12,546 bases of DNA from Triangularia verruculosa (GCA_033296885.1 MU864139.1:1-12546), one strand, 5' to 3'. Positions 1 to 8,009 are shown, counted from the first letter of the stretch. Numbers and translations: made by a program. The notes: generated by a model not told the origin, from the sequence alone.

Positions 1-870
1 GACCAGTAAGCCCTGGAGAGAGCGGTATTGTAGGCCCGTGAGTGCTAAGGCCGAAGTATTAAATAACCTCTGTAATATAGGCTCCTTGGTAAAGCTATAA
101 CCGGCGTTTAGGCCTGTCCCGTTCAATTTAAACACCTAGGAAGAATTTAGCCGGGCCTAGATCTTTAATATTGTAGGCTTTGGCTAGGTCTTACTTCAAA
201 GCTTGGATCTTCTAAATAGAGGGCCCAACCAGAAGACAGTCATCTACGTAGTTAACGATGAAGATACCGTCTTTAGCGTTATAATAGATAGCCGAATTAG
301 AGGTTAGTAGCCGGAAGCCTAGGCTCTTAGCTAAGCCGGCTACCTACTATTGTTAAAGGTAGGGGGCTTACTTCAGGCCGTATAGGGACTTCTTTAGTAG
401 TATAACTTGGTCTTCAAAAGGATCCTAACCGTATTATTTTAGCAGTATTATAGCGGCTTCACTACTGAGGCTAAATTCGTAAAGGCCTTTAGGGATTTCA
501 ATATATATATTAAAATCCACGCCTGAATTCAGAAAGGCTCTTATAAAGTCGATTTGTTTAACTTTAAGGTCCTTAACAGCTGTAATAGCTAGTATTATCC
601 TCTAGGTAGGTAGTGCTACAGTGGTGGCAAAGGTCTCTGAGAAATTGGTTCTGGGGACCTGTTGGAAGCCTCTTATTACTAGTCGGGCTTTGAACTTAGT
701 AATTCGGCCCTGAGAGTCCTTTTTTTCCTTGAAAACCCAGCGGCTAGTAATGGGGCGTTTAAATACCCTAGAGCACTTGACGAAGTAAAAGGTTTTGGTG
801 GTTAGTAGCTGCTGTAATTTACTGAAGGTAGCCTTTAGCTAGTGCTCCTTTAGTAGGTACTTTAGAGCCT
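1..870 (-). other. Copia reverse transcriptase (RVT_2 type), partial
   Basis: Recognisable blocks in order are TSRWVFKEKKDSQGRITKFK, KARLVIRGFQQVP, LLKKSLYGLKQAPYL and IVNYVDDCLLVGP, then KDLGPAKFFLGVQIER and a YQGAYI-like stretch near the edge. The catalytic YVDD box is at 239-250 and is intact. Stops fall on Gln codons, for example LKQAP, where the Q is TAA. The thumb, connection and RNase H regions of this copy lie outside the window. Confidence 0.93.
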
Positions 871-1399
871 ACTTAAAAGTATTAGGCTCTGAGGCGCTAC
901 TTATAGTACTGTAGGCCACTGCAGTAGTAGCGTTGGTGACTAAGTAGGTTACTAATTTAATAGTATCTATAGCATCGTCTTCCACTACTTAGTATTCTTC
1001 CTTTTGCTCTTTAGAAGCCTGTGGTAGGTGGATTTCAATGCTGGTAGGCCTGGGAAGTGCTGTAGGTACAGGGGATAATTCTTCCTCTGTAGAAGGTATT
1101 ATAGGCTCTTCAGCCTCCTCAGTTTCAGGGAGCTACAGGGTACTCGTAGGGCTCCGAGGGCCCTATAGGTGGGGCTTAAGGTCCTCGTAGAATTTAACGA
1201 AAGAAGTTTAAACTACCTGCCGTTGGCCGAGCCACACTAGGTAGGTTTGGTGGCCTAAGACTGCTAATAATCGTCCTTTGGTGCCTCTAGGTAGTAGTTT
1301 CTACCCTGTAGGACGCTTCTCAGAGGGTATAAGCACTGTAACTTCAGTGCTAATAGCCCTGTAGTATTGAAAGTCAGGGATGTATAGTACTTGAGAGGG

Positions 1400-2075
1400 C
1401 ACTAATTCGTCGAAGAAGAGCTAGTAGGGGGTAAGCTCCCGAGTGGAATTCGCAATACGGTTAATTAATTCTACTATAGGGCTTATAGTATAGTACTAGA
1501 GAGTTGGAAGAAGCCCAGAGGCTATAAGGGTAGCCCTAAGGCGGTCCAAGACCACACGTATTAACCGTTCTACTAGGCCGTTTTAGTAGTAGGCGTAGGG
1601 ACTTGACTCGCTAAAGGTAATACCTTTTTCAGCGAAGTAAAGTAGTAAGGCTCTTATTTCCTTACCTCTATCGTAGTGAAACTAGGCTAGGTACTGCTTA
1701 TAGGTATTATATAAGGCCTCTATAGCGGACCGAGCCTCTGTAACAGCTTCGTCTTTGGATTTTAAAAGCCTTATCATCCTAAAGCGAGTCTTCCGATCTA
1801 CTAAAATAAGACCGTAAAGCCTATTATTTAGTAGCATAGGGCGGATAATAAATATATCCCCCTTTAACCGACCTAAGGCTAATAGTAGATCGGCTATAGG
1901 CCGTTTAGAAGACTTCCGCAGTATATTTACTATATTATAGCTTTTATAAGCCAAGTCTTCAGGGCGTATCTTCTAGAAGTTAAGCATACCTTTAGTAATC
2001 AAGGCAGTCTTTTTCAGAAGGTCTAGGCCGATATACCCTAGTCTAATATACCAGAGCTAGGCGGCCTAGATTAGT
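1400..2075 (-). other. Copia integrase domain (zinc region lost, DDE residues kept)
   Basis: The segment LWYIRLGYIGLDLL (about 2014-2056) is the N-terminal HHCC region. The family has His at both Tyr positions (codons 2048-2050 and 2033-2035). Further on, LAYKSYNIV has Tyr at both Cys positions (1946-1948 and 1937-1939). All four zinc ligands are therefore gone by CAT-to-TAT and TGY-to-TAY changes. The core follows: ILVDRKTRFR holds the first Asp, FHYDRGKEIR the second, and NGLVERLIRV the Glu, all three retained. The domain ends near TPYQLFFDELV (Q is a TAG in the DNA), a typical Copia integrase C-terminal motif. Confidence 0.9.
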
Positions 2076-2169
2076 ACTTTAGAGGGTCTCTTCAGTACAG
2101 TGGTAAGTACGGGAGCTACTGGAGGCTTTGATACCCCCTCTGGAAGTTCCGAGTTTTCAGGGGTATTTA

Positions 2170-2240
2170 AGGGTTTAAGAGTAGACCCACTATTTAGGGG
2201 TTCAGGGGTAGACCTATTATTTAGGGGTTTAGGGGCTTTT
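2170..2240. repeat. 27-bp tandem repeat inside the Copia PR-IN spacer
   Basis: Two imperfect 27-bp units (2170-2196 and 2197-2223) and a partial third (2224-2240) follow each other. Twenty-seven bases is nine codons, so the frame is preserved and the minus-strand protein has a repeated PLN-[NS]-[RG]-S-T pattern. The repeat sits in the variable linker between protease and integrase, where length changes would be tolerated. Confidence 0.75.
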
Positions 2241-2479
2241 CGAGCCTCACTATCATCACAGTCCTCAGTGGTATAACAGTGCTACGTAGACCTATAGACT
2301 AGTGGTTAATAGGAGGCAGTTTTGGCGCTATTTACGCCTTTGGTGGTGAAGAAGAAGCCGTTTTTCTGGAAGTTTAGTAGTGTTAATAGCTTCCGAAAGG
2401 CCGTATACAGCTTTTCTTTTATTATTATACCCCCTAAAGCATAGAGCCTATAGCCACTCACTATATTTAGTAGGAAGTC

Positions 2480-2700
2480 TGGAATATAGAGGGTCTTTTG
2501 AAGGGTAATAAAGCTGTAGACTGCTATACTATCGTCTTTAAACCTAGTAAGGAATTTAACTTTTATAGTGCTTATACCTTATAGCTTAACGGGGCTACCG
2601 CCTATACCTACGGTTCCTAGTAAAGAAGAGAACTGTAGGTCTATAAAGAGGGCTTTATTATTGTAAATGTATACTGTAGACCCTATATCGAAGAGCCACT
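2480..2700 (-). other. Copia aspartic protease domain
   Basis: The sequence WLFDIGSTVYIYNNKALF matches the Copia protease active site, normally W-[LIV]-[FL]-D-[ST]-G-[AS]-[ST]-x-H. The catalytic Asp is at 2687-2689. The next residue is Ile (ATA) where Thr (ACA) is usual, a CpA-to-TpA change, and the His and Cys that normally follow read as Tyr. The downstream VGIGGSPVKL and LYIPDFLLNIVSGYRL stretches fit the later beta strands (family pattern: L.VP....NL.S...L). Confidence 0.85.
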
Positions 2701-2759
2701 AGTTGGAGGATTTGTGGCTATAGTAGGTGAAATTAGAGCTCTTAGTAGAAGGTTAAAGC

Positions 2760-3955
2760 TCTAGATCGCTGTATTCTTCAGCGGTGTTACTGTTGAATAT
2801 AGTGCCGGACTCGAGGTTGTAGCCTATAGTAAAGGCTTCGTTGGTGGTTGAATTTTCAGTGGGCTTTTCCTTATTTTCAGTGCTAAAAGCCTTTTCCAGG
2901 GGTTCCTTTTTAGGCCTGTGGCCTTGATGCCCTCGCCGCTTGCCCTTTTATTTAGTAGGCTGGCCAGTGGGTTGGTTTGAGGACTTAGGGCTCTGATCTT
3001 TCTCAGTAGGAGTCTAAGAAGGCCGGTTACTGTTGGTAGGCTTGTAGTTAGGCCTACGGTTATACTTATAATCGGTCTATAGTACTAAAAGCCGCTGTAA
3101 AGTAGTTAAAACCGTATTACGAGTCTCGGCTAGTAGGTCCTCCTAAAAGTACAGTAGGCTTAGCTTTGTAGGCTTGCCTTCTATATTATAGAGCCACTAC
3201 TTTTACCGTAGTAGGCCTCTGTAGCGCTCTGCCTACTAGGAGAAGTGGCTTTCTAGTATATTAAAATAATGGTTAATTTAATTAATCTTAGCTATTTTAA
3301 CGCTTAGAGCGCTTAGCCGGGCTACGAGGGTGTTGAATTTGGCGTTAAAATCCATTATAGTAGTGGATCCGTCGAATCGTAAGTAGTGGTATTCCCTATA
3401 GAGGGAGTCTCGGAGCACTAGCTGGGTAGGAGTGTACTGTACTCTCAGGCGTTTATACGCTACGGCGGGGTCAGTATCGAAGGCTATAGTAGAAAGTAGT
3501 CCCTCTCTCAGTATATTTCGGAGGGTTAACAGCAAGGCAGCCTTCTATAGATCAGTAAGTAGGCCACTGATCCGGTCTGGGTCCTCTAGAAAGTCAGGGA
3601 TTTATAGTGCCCTGAACTAAATCGATATAGCCTAGTACTACTGTTAGTAGTTTTCAGGCCCTAATAGGCACTGTTTTTCAGCGAAGTGTAGGGACTGTTT
3701 AGCTAGCTCCTTCGTTGTAAAAGCGCTAAAGTCTATCGCTAAGTGCCCTAAGAGCCCTATAAAAGTAGAGGGCTCGGGGGTAGGCGCAGGGGGTTAAGGA
3801 GGTAGCTGCGGCTATTATTATTGTTCAGCTATTAAGTTACGTTCGAGCAGTATAATCACCTGCTGAAGCCGGTTCTCGAGGGCATTAATTTAAGCCTATA
3901 AGCCCTGTAAGCTTAGGCTTAGGGGCGCTGAAGTAGCGCCGGCCGAGTAGTCCAT
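2760..3955 (-). other. Copia Gag region
   Basis: The N-terminus is followed by a Gln/Leu-rich heptad-like stretch (INALENRLQQ at about residues 22-31), a Pro/Gln-rich spacer, and a Gag-like domain. The longest stop-free piece, 3278-3535, contains segments such as LRDSLYREYHYLRF and MDFNAKFNTLVARLS, which resemble the helical capsid domain of Copia Gag. I could not find a CCHC zinc knuckle. The C-terminal part (about 2900-3060) is basic (KGKRRGHQGHRPKK), which could replace it in RNA binding. Assignment rests on pattern and position upstream of the protease. Confidence 0.8.
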
Positions 3956-4098
3956 AGGTTGGTCAACGTATTTAACTATGGTTAGAAAGGTTACAGTAGA
4001 ATAGCTTACAGTACAGCACTATTCCAGTGAGAAGTAGCCTGAAGTTCAGTGCTATAAGTCGTCGATCGGAGCGCAGAAGGCGCTAATCGGTGGTGGGT

Positions 4099-4119
4099 AG
4101 GTGCTGTAGTACAGCACCT
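4099..4119. repeat. Palindrome in Copia leader (10-bp arms, 1-nt centre)
   Basis: Arms AGGTGCTGTA (4099-4108) and TACAGCACCT (4110-4119) are perfect inverted repeats around one base. A related ACAGTACAGCAC string occurs at about 4009-4020. In the leader RNA the palindrome could act in dimerisation or packaging; that role is inferred from position only. Confidence 0.7.
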
Positions 4120-4363
4120 GCGAACTGCCAGCGGTAAGCAGTATAGTCAAGGTTCCGTAGGTCAGCTTCCGGGCCGTTTAGTTACCCGGGCTCATAACCT
4201 ATTTGCTGCGTTGCCCTATAGGTCTATAATACAGAGCCTATAAGGGAGCTACAGCGAACTATGCGCTTGTAGCAGTGCGTAGCGGAAGCAGAAGAAAGGG
4301 GGGTACGACAGCAGTGCTGAAGGAAGCAAGACCACTGTTATTACAGTAGGCAAGACGTCACAG

Positions 4364-4414
4364 TACAGAGGCTTTAAGTACTTGTACTTAGTCTAATACA
4401 GAGGCTTTTAGTGC
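4364..4414. repeat. 18-bp direct repeat just inside the Copia LTR
   Basis: TACAGAGGCTTTAAGTAC (4364-4381) and TACAGAGGCTTTTAGTGC (4397-4414) match at 16 of 18 positions, 33 bp apart. They lie in the first 60 bases of the leader, next to the expected primer-binding site. Confidence 0.7.
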
Positions 4415-4465
4415 ATGTATATTGTTGACTTGTGCTCTATTACTTGCTTGCTTTCTACATACAGG

Positions 4466-4498
4466 ATTGAGAGGAGAGGAGAGGTCTACTTATATAAA
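4466..4498 (-). promoter_or_regulatory. Copia LTR core promoter: TATA box and CT-rich initiator tract
   Basis: On the minus strand a TTTATATAAG box (4489-4498) is followed by a run of CTCTCCT-like repeats (about 4466-4485), the usual arrangement of TATA and pyrimidine-rich start tract in fungal promoters. The position inside the LTR, about 110 bp before its downstream edge, fits the U3/R boundary. The plus strand shows tandem GAGAGGA units. Confidence 0.6.
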
Positions 4499-4540
4499 TG
4501 TGCTGGTCTTCCAGCAGGTTCTACAGGGCACTGGGCCTCT

Positions 4541-4545
4541 ATAGG
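4541..4545. repeat. Target-site duplication ATAGG, left copy
   Basis: ATAGG directly precedes the left Gypsy LTR and recurs directly after the right one (12042-12046). A 5-bp duplication is usual for Ty3/Gypsy integrases. It fixes both outer edges of the element and makes the two LTRs exactly equal in length (397 bp). Confidence 0.9.
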
Positions 4546-4724
4546 TATGACGAACCCCTGTACAGAACCTCTGAAAGGGATACTCGGTTGAAGGCAACTT
4601 CTGACAATTGGTTCGGTGCAGCTAAACAGTGCACAACAAGATGTCTCAATGTAAACACAAGATCCCGTGAATACAAGCTGTGATTGCATACTGCGGAACT
4701 ATCTACAAGCTATCTAGTTCCTCC

Positions 4725-4736
4725 GTATATATAGAC
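4725..4736 (-). promoter_or_regulatory. TATA box in Gypsy 3' LTR
   Basis: The alternating stretch GTATATATAGAC (its minus-strand complement reads GTCTATATATAC) lies about 205 bp from the LTR's U3 edge, and the same box is kept in the right LTR at about 11824-11833. It is a plausible RNA polymerase II TATA element; the assignment rests on motif and position. Confidence 0.5.
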
Positions 4737-4750
4737 CCATTGCTAAGACC

Positions 4751-4845
4751 AGGATCATTCTATCCTTCGAGAATCATAGCTAACTCCCGAGGATCATAAT
4801 GATTCCCAGGAATCATTTATAATTCCTCGTATCCCGGATGATCCT
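4751..4845. repeat. Cluster of GGATCAT / ATGATTCC motifs in the Gypsy LTR U3
   Basis: About seven copies of an 8-bp motif lie within 95 bp in both orientations: GGATCAT or GAATCAT at about 4752, 4771, 4791 and 4810, and ATGATTCC, ATAATTCC or ATGATCC at 4799, 4819 and 4838. The right LTR has the same array with its own RIP changes. Such arrays are often protein-binding sites in LTR U3 regions; binding here is inferred. Confidence 0.6.
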
Positions 4846-4942
4846 CTTCCTATTGGTCTATCCTCCTTTCCTTTGATTAGTTACCGTGCCTCCTCTTTCC
4901 TATTAGTTATTCTCCTCGGGTATCCACATCATATTCGTAATA

Positions 4943-4960
4943 CGATGCTCCCCCTTTTAA
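4943..4960 (-). other. Gypsy polypurine tract
   Basis: On the minus strand TTAAAAGGGGGAGCATCG directly abuts the 3' LTR. A purine run at this site primes plus-strand DNA synthesis in LTR retrotransposons, and its position confirms the LTR edge and the element's orientation. Confidence 0.85.
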
Positions 4961-5050
4961 GTCGACGTTCCGGTAACCTTATTTAAAACCTTTTATTAAT
5001 AACTATCCTTTCCTAATATAAGTCCTCCTCTTTATCTTTTTACCGCTACG

Positions 5051-5751
5051 ATATCTAACCGCGTAAATAAACCTAAGCGTTCGATAACGTTAACTTATAT
5101 CGATCTTACGACGAAAATATTGTATCGTCCTTTCGCTATACTAACCCCCTGTTCTACTTATTTTACTTGCAATCTTCCCTACATCGTATCGCCCTCCGAA
5201 TCCTCCCGTTACCTTAAGTATATCTGTCGAGCTCTCTCGCTTTACGACGTTCTTAGAGTAACTTTTCGCTAATTATCCTATATTATCTTTTAATATAACG
5301 CTGTAGAGGTAGAGTTTGAGCTTATTAAAGAATAAGCGGAGGCTGCTGCTATAAATACCCGTTGTATTTAGGAAGAGGCCGAAGTTGTAAACGAAAAGGT
5401 TCGGCGTTTGCGTAAATAGAAGAAAATATAGTGTAAGAAGATATCGCGGGTTATATTCCGGGGTTTTAATACTGTGGAGGAATTAAAAGAGTTAGAGCGC
5501 TAAGAGGTTGTTAGTAAGGTCGCTTCCCTACCTCCGTTAGACCCCTCTTTTAATTAGGCCTCTGTGCCGTTAAACTGGTTAGGCTAAGACTTCCCCGGCG
5601 GGTTCGTCGATTCCGTAAGTAACTCGGGTTTTAGTCTACTACCGGGCTTACCTCCTCTGGTCTCCTAAGGTTCCTCCGATAAAATCTTTTTAACCTCTCC
5701 GGGTAATTAAGGTTCGTAGTACTAATTATAGGTAGGTTCTTAGGTCCTTGT
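5051..5751 (+). pseudogene. Antisense reading frame in the Gypsy 3' region, unknown function
   Basis: A plus-strand frame stays open in register from 5051 to at least 5710 if TAA/TAG are read as mutated Gln or Trp. About ten stops occur, all TAA or TAG. The N-terminus is basic and polar (ISNRVNKPKRS, then YIDLTTK). The middle is a charged coiled-coil-like stretch (residues about 90-130: AVEVEFELIKE, EEAEVVNEKVRRLRKQKK), then a VEELKELE segment, and the end is Pro/Ser/Gly/Asp-rich (SLPPLDPSFN, LLPGLPPLVS). The start is inferred at an ATA (5051-5053) that may be a RIP-changed ATG. The true end may be 5710 or a later stop before 5753. I recall similar coiled-coil proteins beside fungal transposons, but I cannot name a family. 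It runs opposite to pol and converges on its 3' end. Its protein-like composition argues against chance; function is unknown. Confidence 0.6.
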
Positions 5752-5752
5752 T

Positions 5753-5823
5753 AACCTTGTGGTATAACGTATAACACGTTAACTACTACGTCGGAAGTGC
5801 GGGTTCGATTTCCGTCGAGGTTA
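5753..5823 (+). tRNA. tRNA-like sequence, degenerate, inside the Gypsy 3' region
   Basis: The 71-nt stretch has a full 7-bp acceptor stem (AACCTTG with CGAGGTT, one G-T pair), a discriminator A at 5823, and a T arm with 7-nt loop TTCGATT between GCGGG and TCCGT. The B box reads GGTTCGATTTC, one base from GGTTCGANTCC. The A-box region reads TGGTATAACG, close to TGGCGCAACGG after C-to-T and G-to-A changes. D and anticodon stems are poor, and the anticodon loop seems one base short, so no anticodon can be assigned. It starts just after the antisense frame and 52 bp short of the end of the pol frame. It is best read as a RIP-damaged tRNA gene or tRNA-derived module; a working tRNA is unlikely. 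Confidence 0.55.
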
Positions 5824-5877
5824 TCCGTACTTTAAGTTTAGGAATACCCTTCCTAACCCTAGGGTGCGCTTTTTTTA

Positions 5878-6045
5878 TTTAGGTCGGTCTGGGTATTACC
5901 GGTGGAATTCTTTTAATTTATCGGGGCAATTTAGATTCCCTACCGGTTCTTACGAATTATCCGTAGTTAGGTAATCCAACTAGTTAACTAAGTATTCTAA
6001 TTACCTTTAGTTAATCCGTGAATCTAATACTTCTTTTATATTATA
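5878..6045 (-). other. C-terminal chromodomain of Gypsy Pol
   Basis: The end of Pol reads KEVLDSRINQRQLEYLVN, then a codon expected to be Trp (TAG), LDYLTTDNS, another expected Trp (TAA), EPVGNLN, and KLKEFHRQYPDRPK. This is the chromodomain pattern (I..SR....LEYLVKW.GY....WEP..NL.....EFH...P), which tethers chromovirus integrases to histone marks such as methylated H3K9. Both Trp positions have become stops, so the aromatic cage is gone. Confidence 0.88.
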
Positions 6046-6429
6046 TTCTTTTTCTTCGTTTTCCGCTACCTCTAGAATATTAATCTTATTTGCTAGTAGT
6101 ACAGGTTCTAGAAGTAAGATATAAAAGGTGTATAATTGTAGGCGTATTATACTAGGTAGCTCCAGCTTATACGCCGTCTCCGATATCTTCTTTTTAACCT
6201 TAAATAGTCTTACTCGCCTGTGGTCCAATTTCTTACTTAGTTTCTTTATACGTAGGTTACGTATTAATAAAAACACTTTATCCCCCCTCTTTAAGCGAGG
6301 TCCCTCGAGCCGTTTAATATTGTAGTACTTGCGTATGCGTTCTCGAATAAACTTAAGTTCTTCCTTAAGTTTAATGTGCAGTATATGTAATTTTCCTGCC
6401 TTTACTGCCGCCTTAGGCACCTTTGCCTC

Positions 6430-7135
6430 TAGTCTTTACTATAGATCTACCTTAAAACCGTAGTTCGCGAAAAATAATATAACCTTCGTTATCTCCGTAG
6501 ATGCTATATTATACGCGAGTTATATCGCTGGTAAGAGTTTAATTTAATTATTTTGTTCGAAATTAATATAGTTTTAAAAGTATTATTTAATAATTTAATT
6601 AAGTCTCTCCGTTTAGCCGTCCGTCTGTGGGTAGTATACCGACAACGCCTTACTTTTTACTTCTATTTATTCTATTAAAGCCTTCTAAAACTTCGATACG
6701 AATTTAATATTATAATCCGTAATAAACTCTCTTAGCTATATATATATTACTATAACGTTCCGAAATACTATATCCGCTAATTACTCCGCCGTCTAGGTCT
6801 CTTTATAGGGCAGGAAATATACCTATTTAGTAAGCTTATCGACTACCGTTAAGATGCTATTATATTTGACGTCTGTAGTTATATTCTTAGATTCTGGTAG
6901 TTTAGTAATGAAGTTTATCGATACCGAACTTTATAGTTACTCTACTACTAATAATGATTCTAAAAACCTATACGGCTTGTACTTCTTTACTCTCGTTCTT
7001 CTATAAAGGTTATACTCCCGTAGAGTTTTCTCTACGTCCTTTTTTAATCCTGATTAATTAAAGTATTATTTAATCTTCTTCGTCGTTTTAGCTACTCCTA
7101 TATATCCTTCGAACTTCGATTCGTAGATCTCTTAA
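6430..7135 (-). other. Gypsy integrase zinc-binding and catalytic core
   Basis: The HHCC region reads IYESKFEGYIGVAKTTKKIK followed by LREYNLYRRTR. Tyr codons stand at all four ligand positions (7123-7125, 7102-7104, 7012-7014 and 7003-7005). The core starts SINFITKLPES, where the family has MDFI, so the first catalytic Asp is Asn (6913-6915). REFITDYNIKFVSKF keeps the second Asp, and YYPQTDGQTERLN (former stops read as Gln) keeps the Glu. The lost residues fit TGY-to-TAY, CAY-to-TAY and TGAY-to-TAAY changes. Confidence 0.9.
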
Positions 7136-7389
7136 ATTAGGGTTTTCTATAGGTCTAGGTCGATATAAGCCCTATTATTATACTAAAGCCGGTAATAATC
7201 GTCCTTCTAAATCCCCAATAATTCTAACTTTATCTATTACTTCTAATCGTTACCGTCGATATAGCCTTAATATTTATAGGTAGTGGATTCTTCTCGGTAT
7301 ACTGCGTAATACTCGGCCCACTATTAGAGCGGATATTTAAGTGTACCTTCTATTGTTTTTTACAATAAAGGTAGTAACTCCTTTCCCAC

Positions 7390-7795
7390 CTTTTCTTCGT
7401 AGTAATCCGCCCTTTTACTTAAAACGTCCGCTCTTATATTTTTAAACCCTTTCTTATAGTAGATCTAGAAATTAAATTCTAATAAGAATTCTAACTACTT
7501 ACTTTACTTAATATTAAGGACCTTAGTAGTAATAAAATACTTTAAATTCTTATAATCTGTGTAAATTTAGACCTTATAGTTAATACCGCTAAAGTATAAT
7601 CTCTACTCTTTAAAGGCCTCGATAATAATAAGCAGCTTTTTATCGTAGATAAGGTAATTCTTACGTAGCCCCTCTAATTTTTTCGAAAAGAATACTACTA
7701 GATATAATTTCCTATCTTCGTCTCGTTATCTTAACTACCCTCTAATAGTATAGTCGGAGGTATCTATTTCGACTTTAAAGGGTCGTTCTAAGTCG
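7390..7795 (-). other. Gypsy RNase H domain
   Basis: Blocks RPFKVEIDTSDYTI, KLYLVVFFSKKLEGL, IIIEAFKE, YTDYKNLKYF and IRADVLSKRAD match the RNase H of Gypsy elements. The first Asp and the later Asp residues are kept. The Glu of the usual YDKELLAI motif is Lys (AAG at 7636-7638), so an active-site acid appears lost. Confidence 0.88.
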
Positions 7796-8009
7796 GGAAG
7801 TTTAAGTATTAGGTCCGTTATAATAGCGTTTTTAATAGCTTAAAAAGCCTCTTCCTACTCCTTTTCCTATTTAAACTCGGCGTCTTTCTTAATAAAGTCG
7901 TTTAGTAGCCTCGCTATAGTACTATAGTTCCGTATAAATATCCGATAGAAATTCGTAAATTCCAAAAACTTTCGAACCTTTATCTTTAGTTATTCGGCTA
8001 TTTCTATTT

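Larger units (their letters stand above)
1..3955 (-). pseudogene. Copia Gag-Pol polyprotein, RIP-inactivated, 3' end outside window
   Basis: One frame begins at an ATG (3953-3955, start MDYSAG) and runs to the window edge. It encoded the single Gag-PR-IN-RT polyprotein of a Copia element, which packages, matures, reverse-transcribes and integrates its own RNA. Many in-frame stops occur; those in recognisable motifs are TAA or TAG at places where Gln or Trp is expected, and I saw no frameshift. The start was chosen because it is the first ATG in this frame downstream of the LTR, and the N-terminal residues run straight into a coiled-coil-like segment and a Gag-like domain. Gag is about 2760-3955, protease about 2480-2700, integrase about 1400-2075 and RT about 1-870. 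A Pro/Ser/Glu-rich linker at about 1020-1180 separates IN and RT. DDE and YVDD residues survive, but the integrase zinc ligands do not. Confidence 0.93.
1..4422 (-). mobile_element. Ty1/Copia retrotransposon A, internal region (5' part, runs off left edge)
   Basis: Reading leftward on the minus strand, this stretch holds an untranslated leader (3956-4422) and then one polyprotein frame in the order Gag, protease, integrase, reverse transcriptase. Integrase before RT is the Copia (Pseudoviridae) order. The 5' LTR of this copy is the split LTR at 4423-4545 plus 12047-12232. The RNase H part and the 3' LTR lie beyond position 1. The frame never shifts over about 1,318 codons, so damage is by base substitution (RIP), not by indels. 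Confidence 0.93.
3956..4422 (-). other. Copia untranslated leader
   Basis: These 467 bases between the LTR edge and the Gag ATG carry no recognisable frame. They hold a near-perfect palindrome (4099-4119) and a direct repeat near the LTR (4364-4414). Both CpA and TpG are common from about 4260, so RIP has hit this stretch less than the coding part. Such leaders hold primer-binding and RNA-packaging signals, but I could not identify a canonical TGG-starting primer-binding site directly inside the LTR edge. Confidence 0.6.
4423..4545 (-). repeat. Copia LTR, 3' part (promoter/R/U5 side), split by Gypsy insertion
   Basis: The plus strand starts TGTTGAC at 4423. Its partner end at 12226-12232 reads GTTAACA, so the rejoined LTR has 7-bp inverted ends with one mismatch (a likely RIP G-to-A) and TG...CA termini. 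This part contains the TATA box and a purine/pyrimidine-rich tract. It ends at the ATAGG target duplication (4541-4545), after which the Gypsy LTR begins. The rejoined LTR is 309 bp. Confidence 0.82.
4546..4942 (-). repeat. Gypsy 3' LTR (left copy)
   Basis: Aligned by eye with 11645-12041 it shows no gaps and about 49 transitions, with no transversions. In its left half (4546 to about 4770) this copy keeps the apparently ancestral C at every differing site except one G that is A in the right copy. From about 4778 onward it carries its own changes, mostly G-to-A. Its inner edge reads TAATA where the other copy has TGACA. On the minus strand the LTR would start TGTCACG, and a TATATATA box lies at about 4726-4735. 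Confidence 0.96.

Noticed and set aside
3432..3620. Plus-strand ORF of 62 codons within Copia gag
   Set aside because: It is a shadow of the Gag frame on the minus strand, which has the recognisable content.
4486..4689. Short ORFs on both strands across the Copia LTR / Gypsy LTR junction (minus 4486-4689, plus 4498-4683)
   Set aside because: They span the insertion point and lie in LTR sequence; the frames have no recognisable protein features and are open only because this stretch escaped RIP.
5753..5823. A functional tRNA gene with an assignable anticodon
   Set aside because: Acceptor and T arm fit, but D and anticodon stems do not pair well and the anticodon loop appears one base short, so no identity was assigned.
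6128..6325. Plus-strand ORF of 65 codons opposite the integrase C-terminal region
   Set aside because: Opposite strand of a well-supported Pol segment with no protein-like features of its own.
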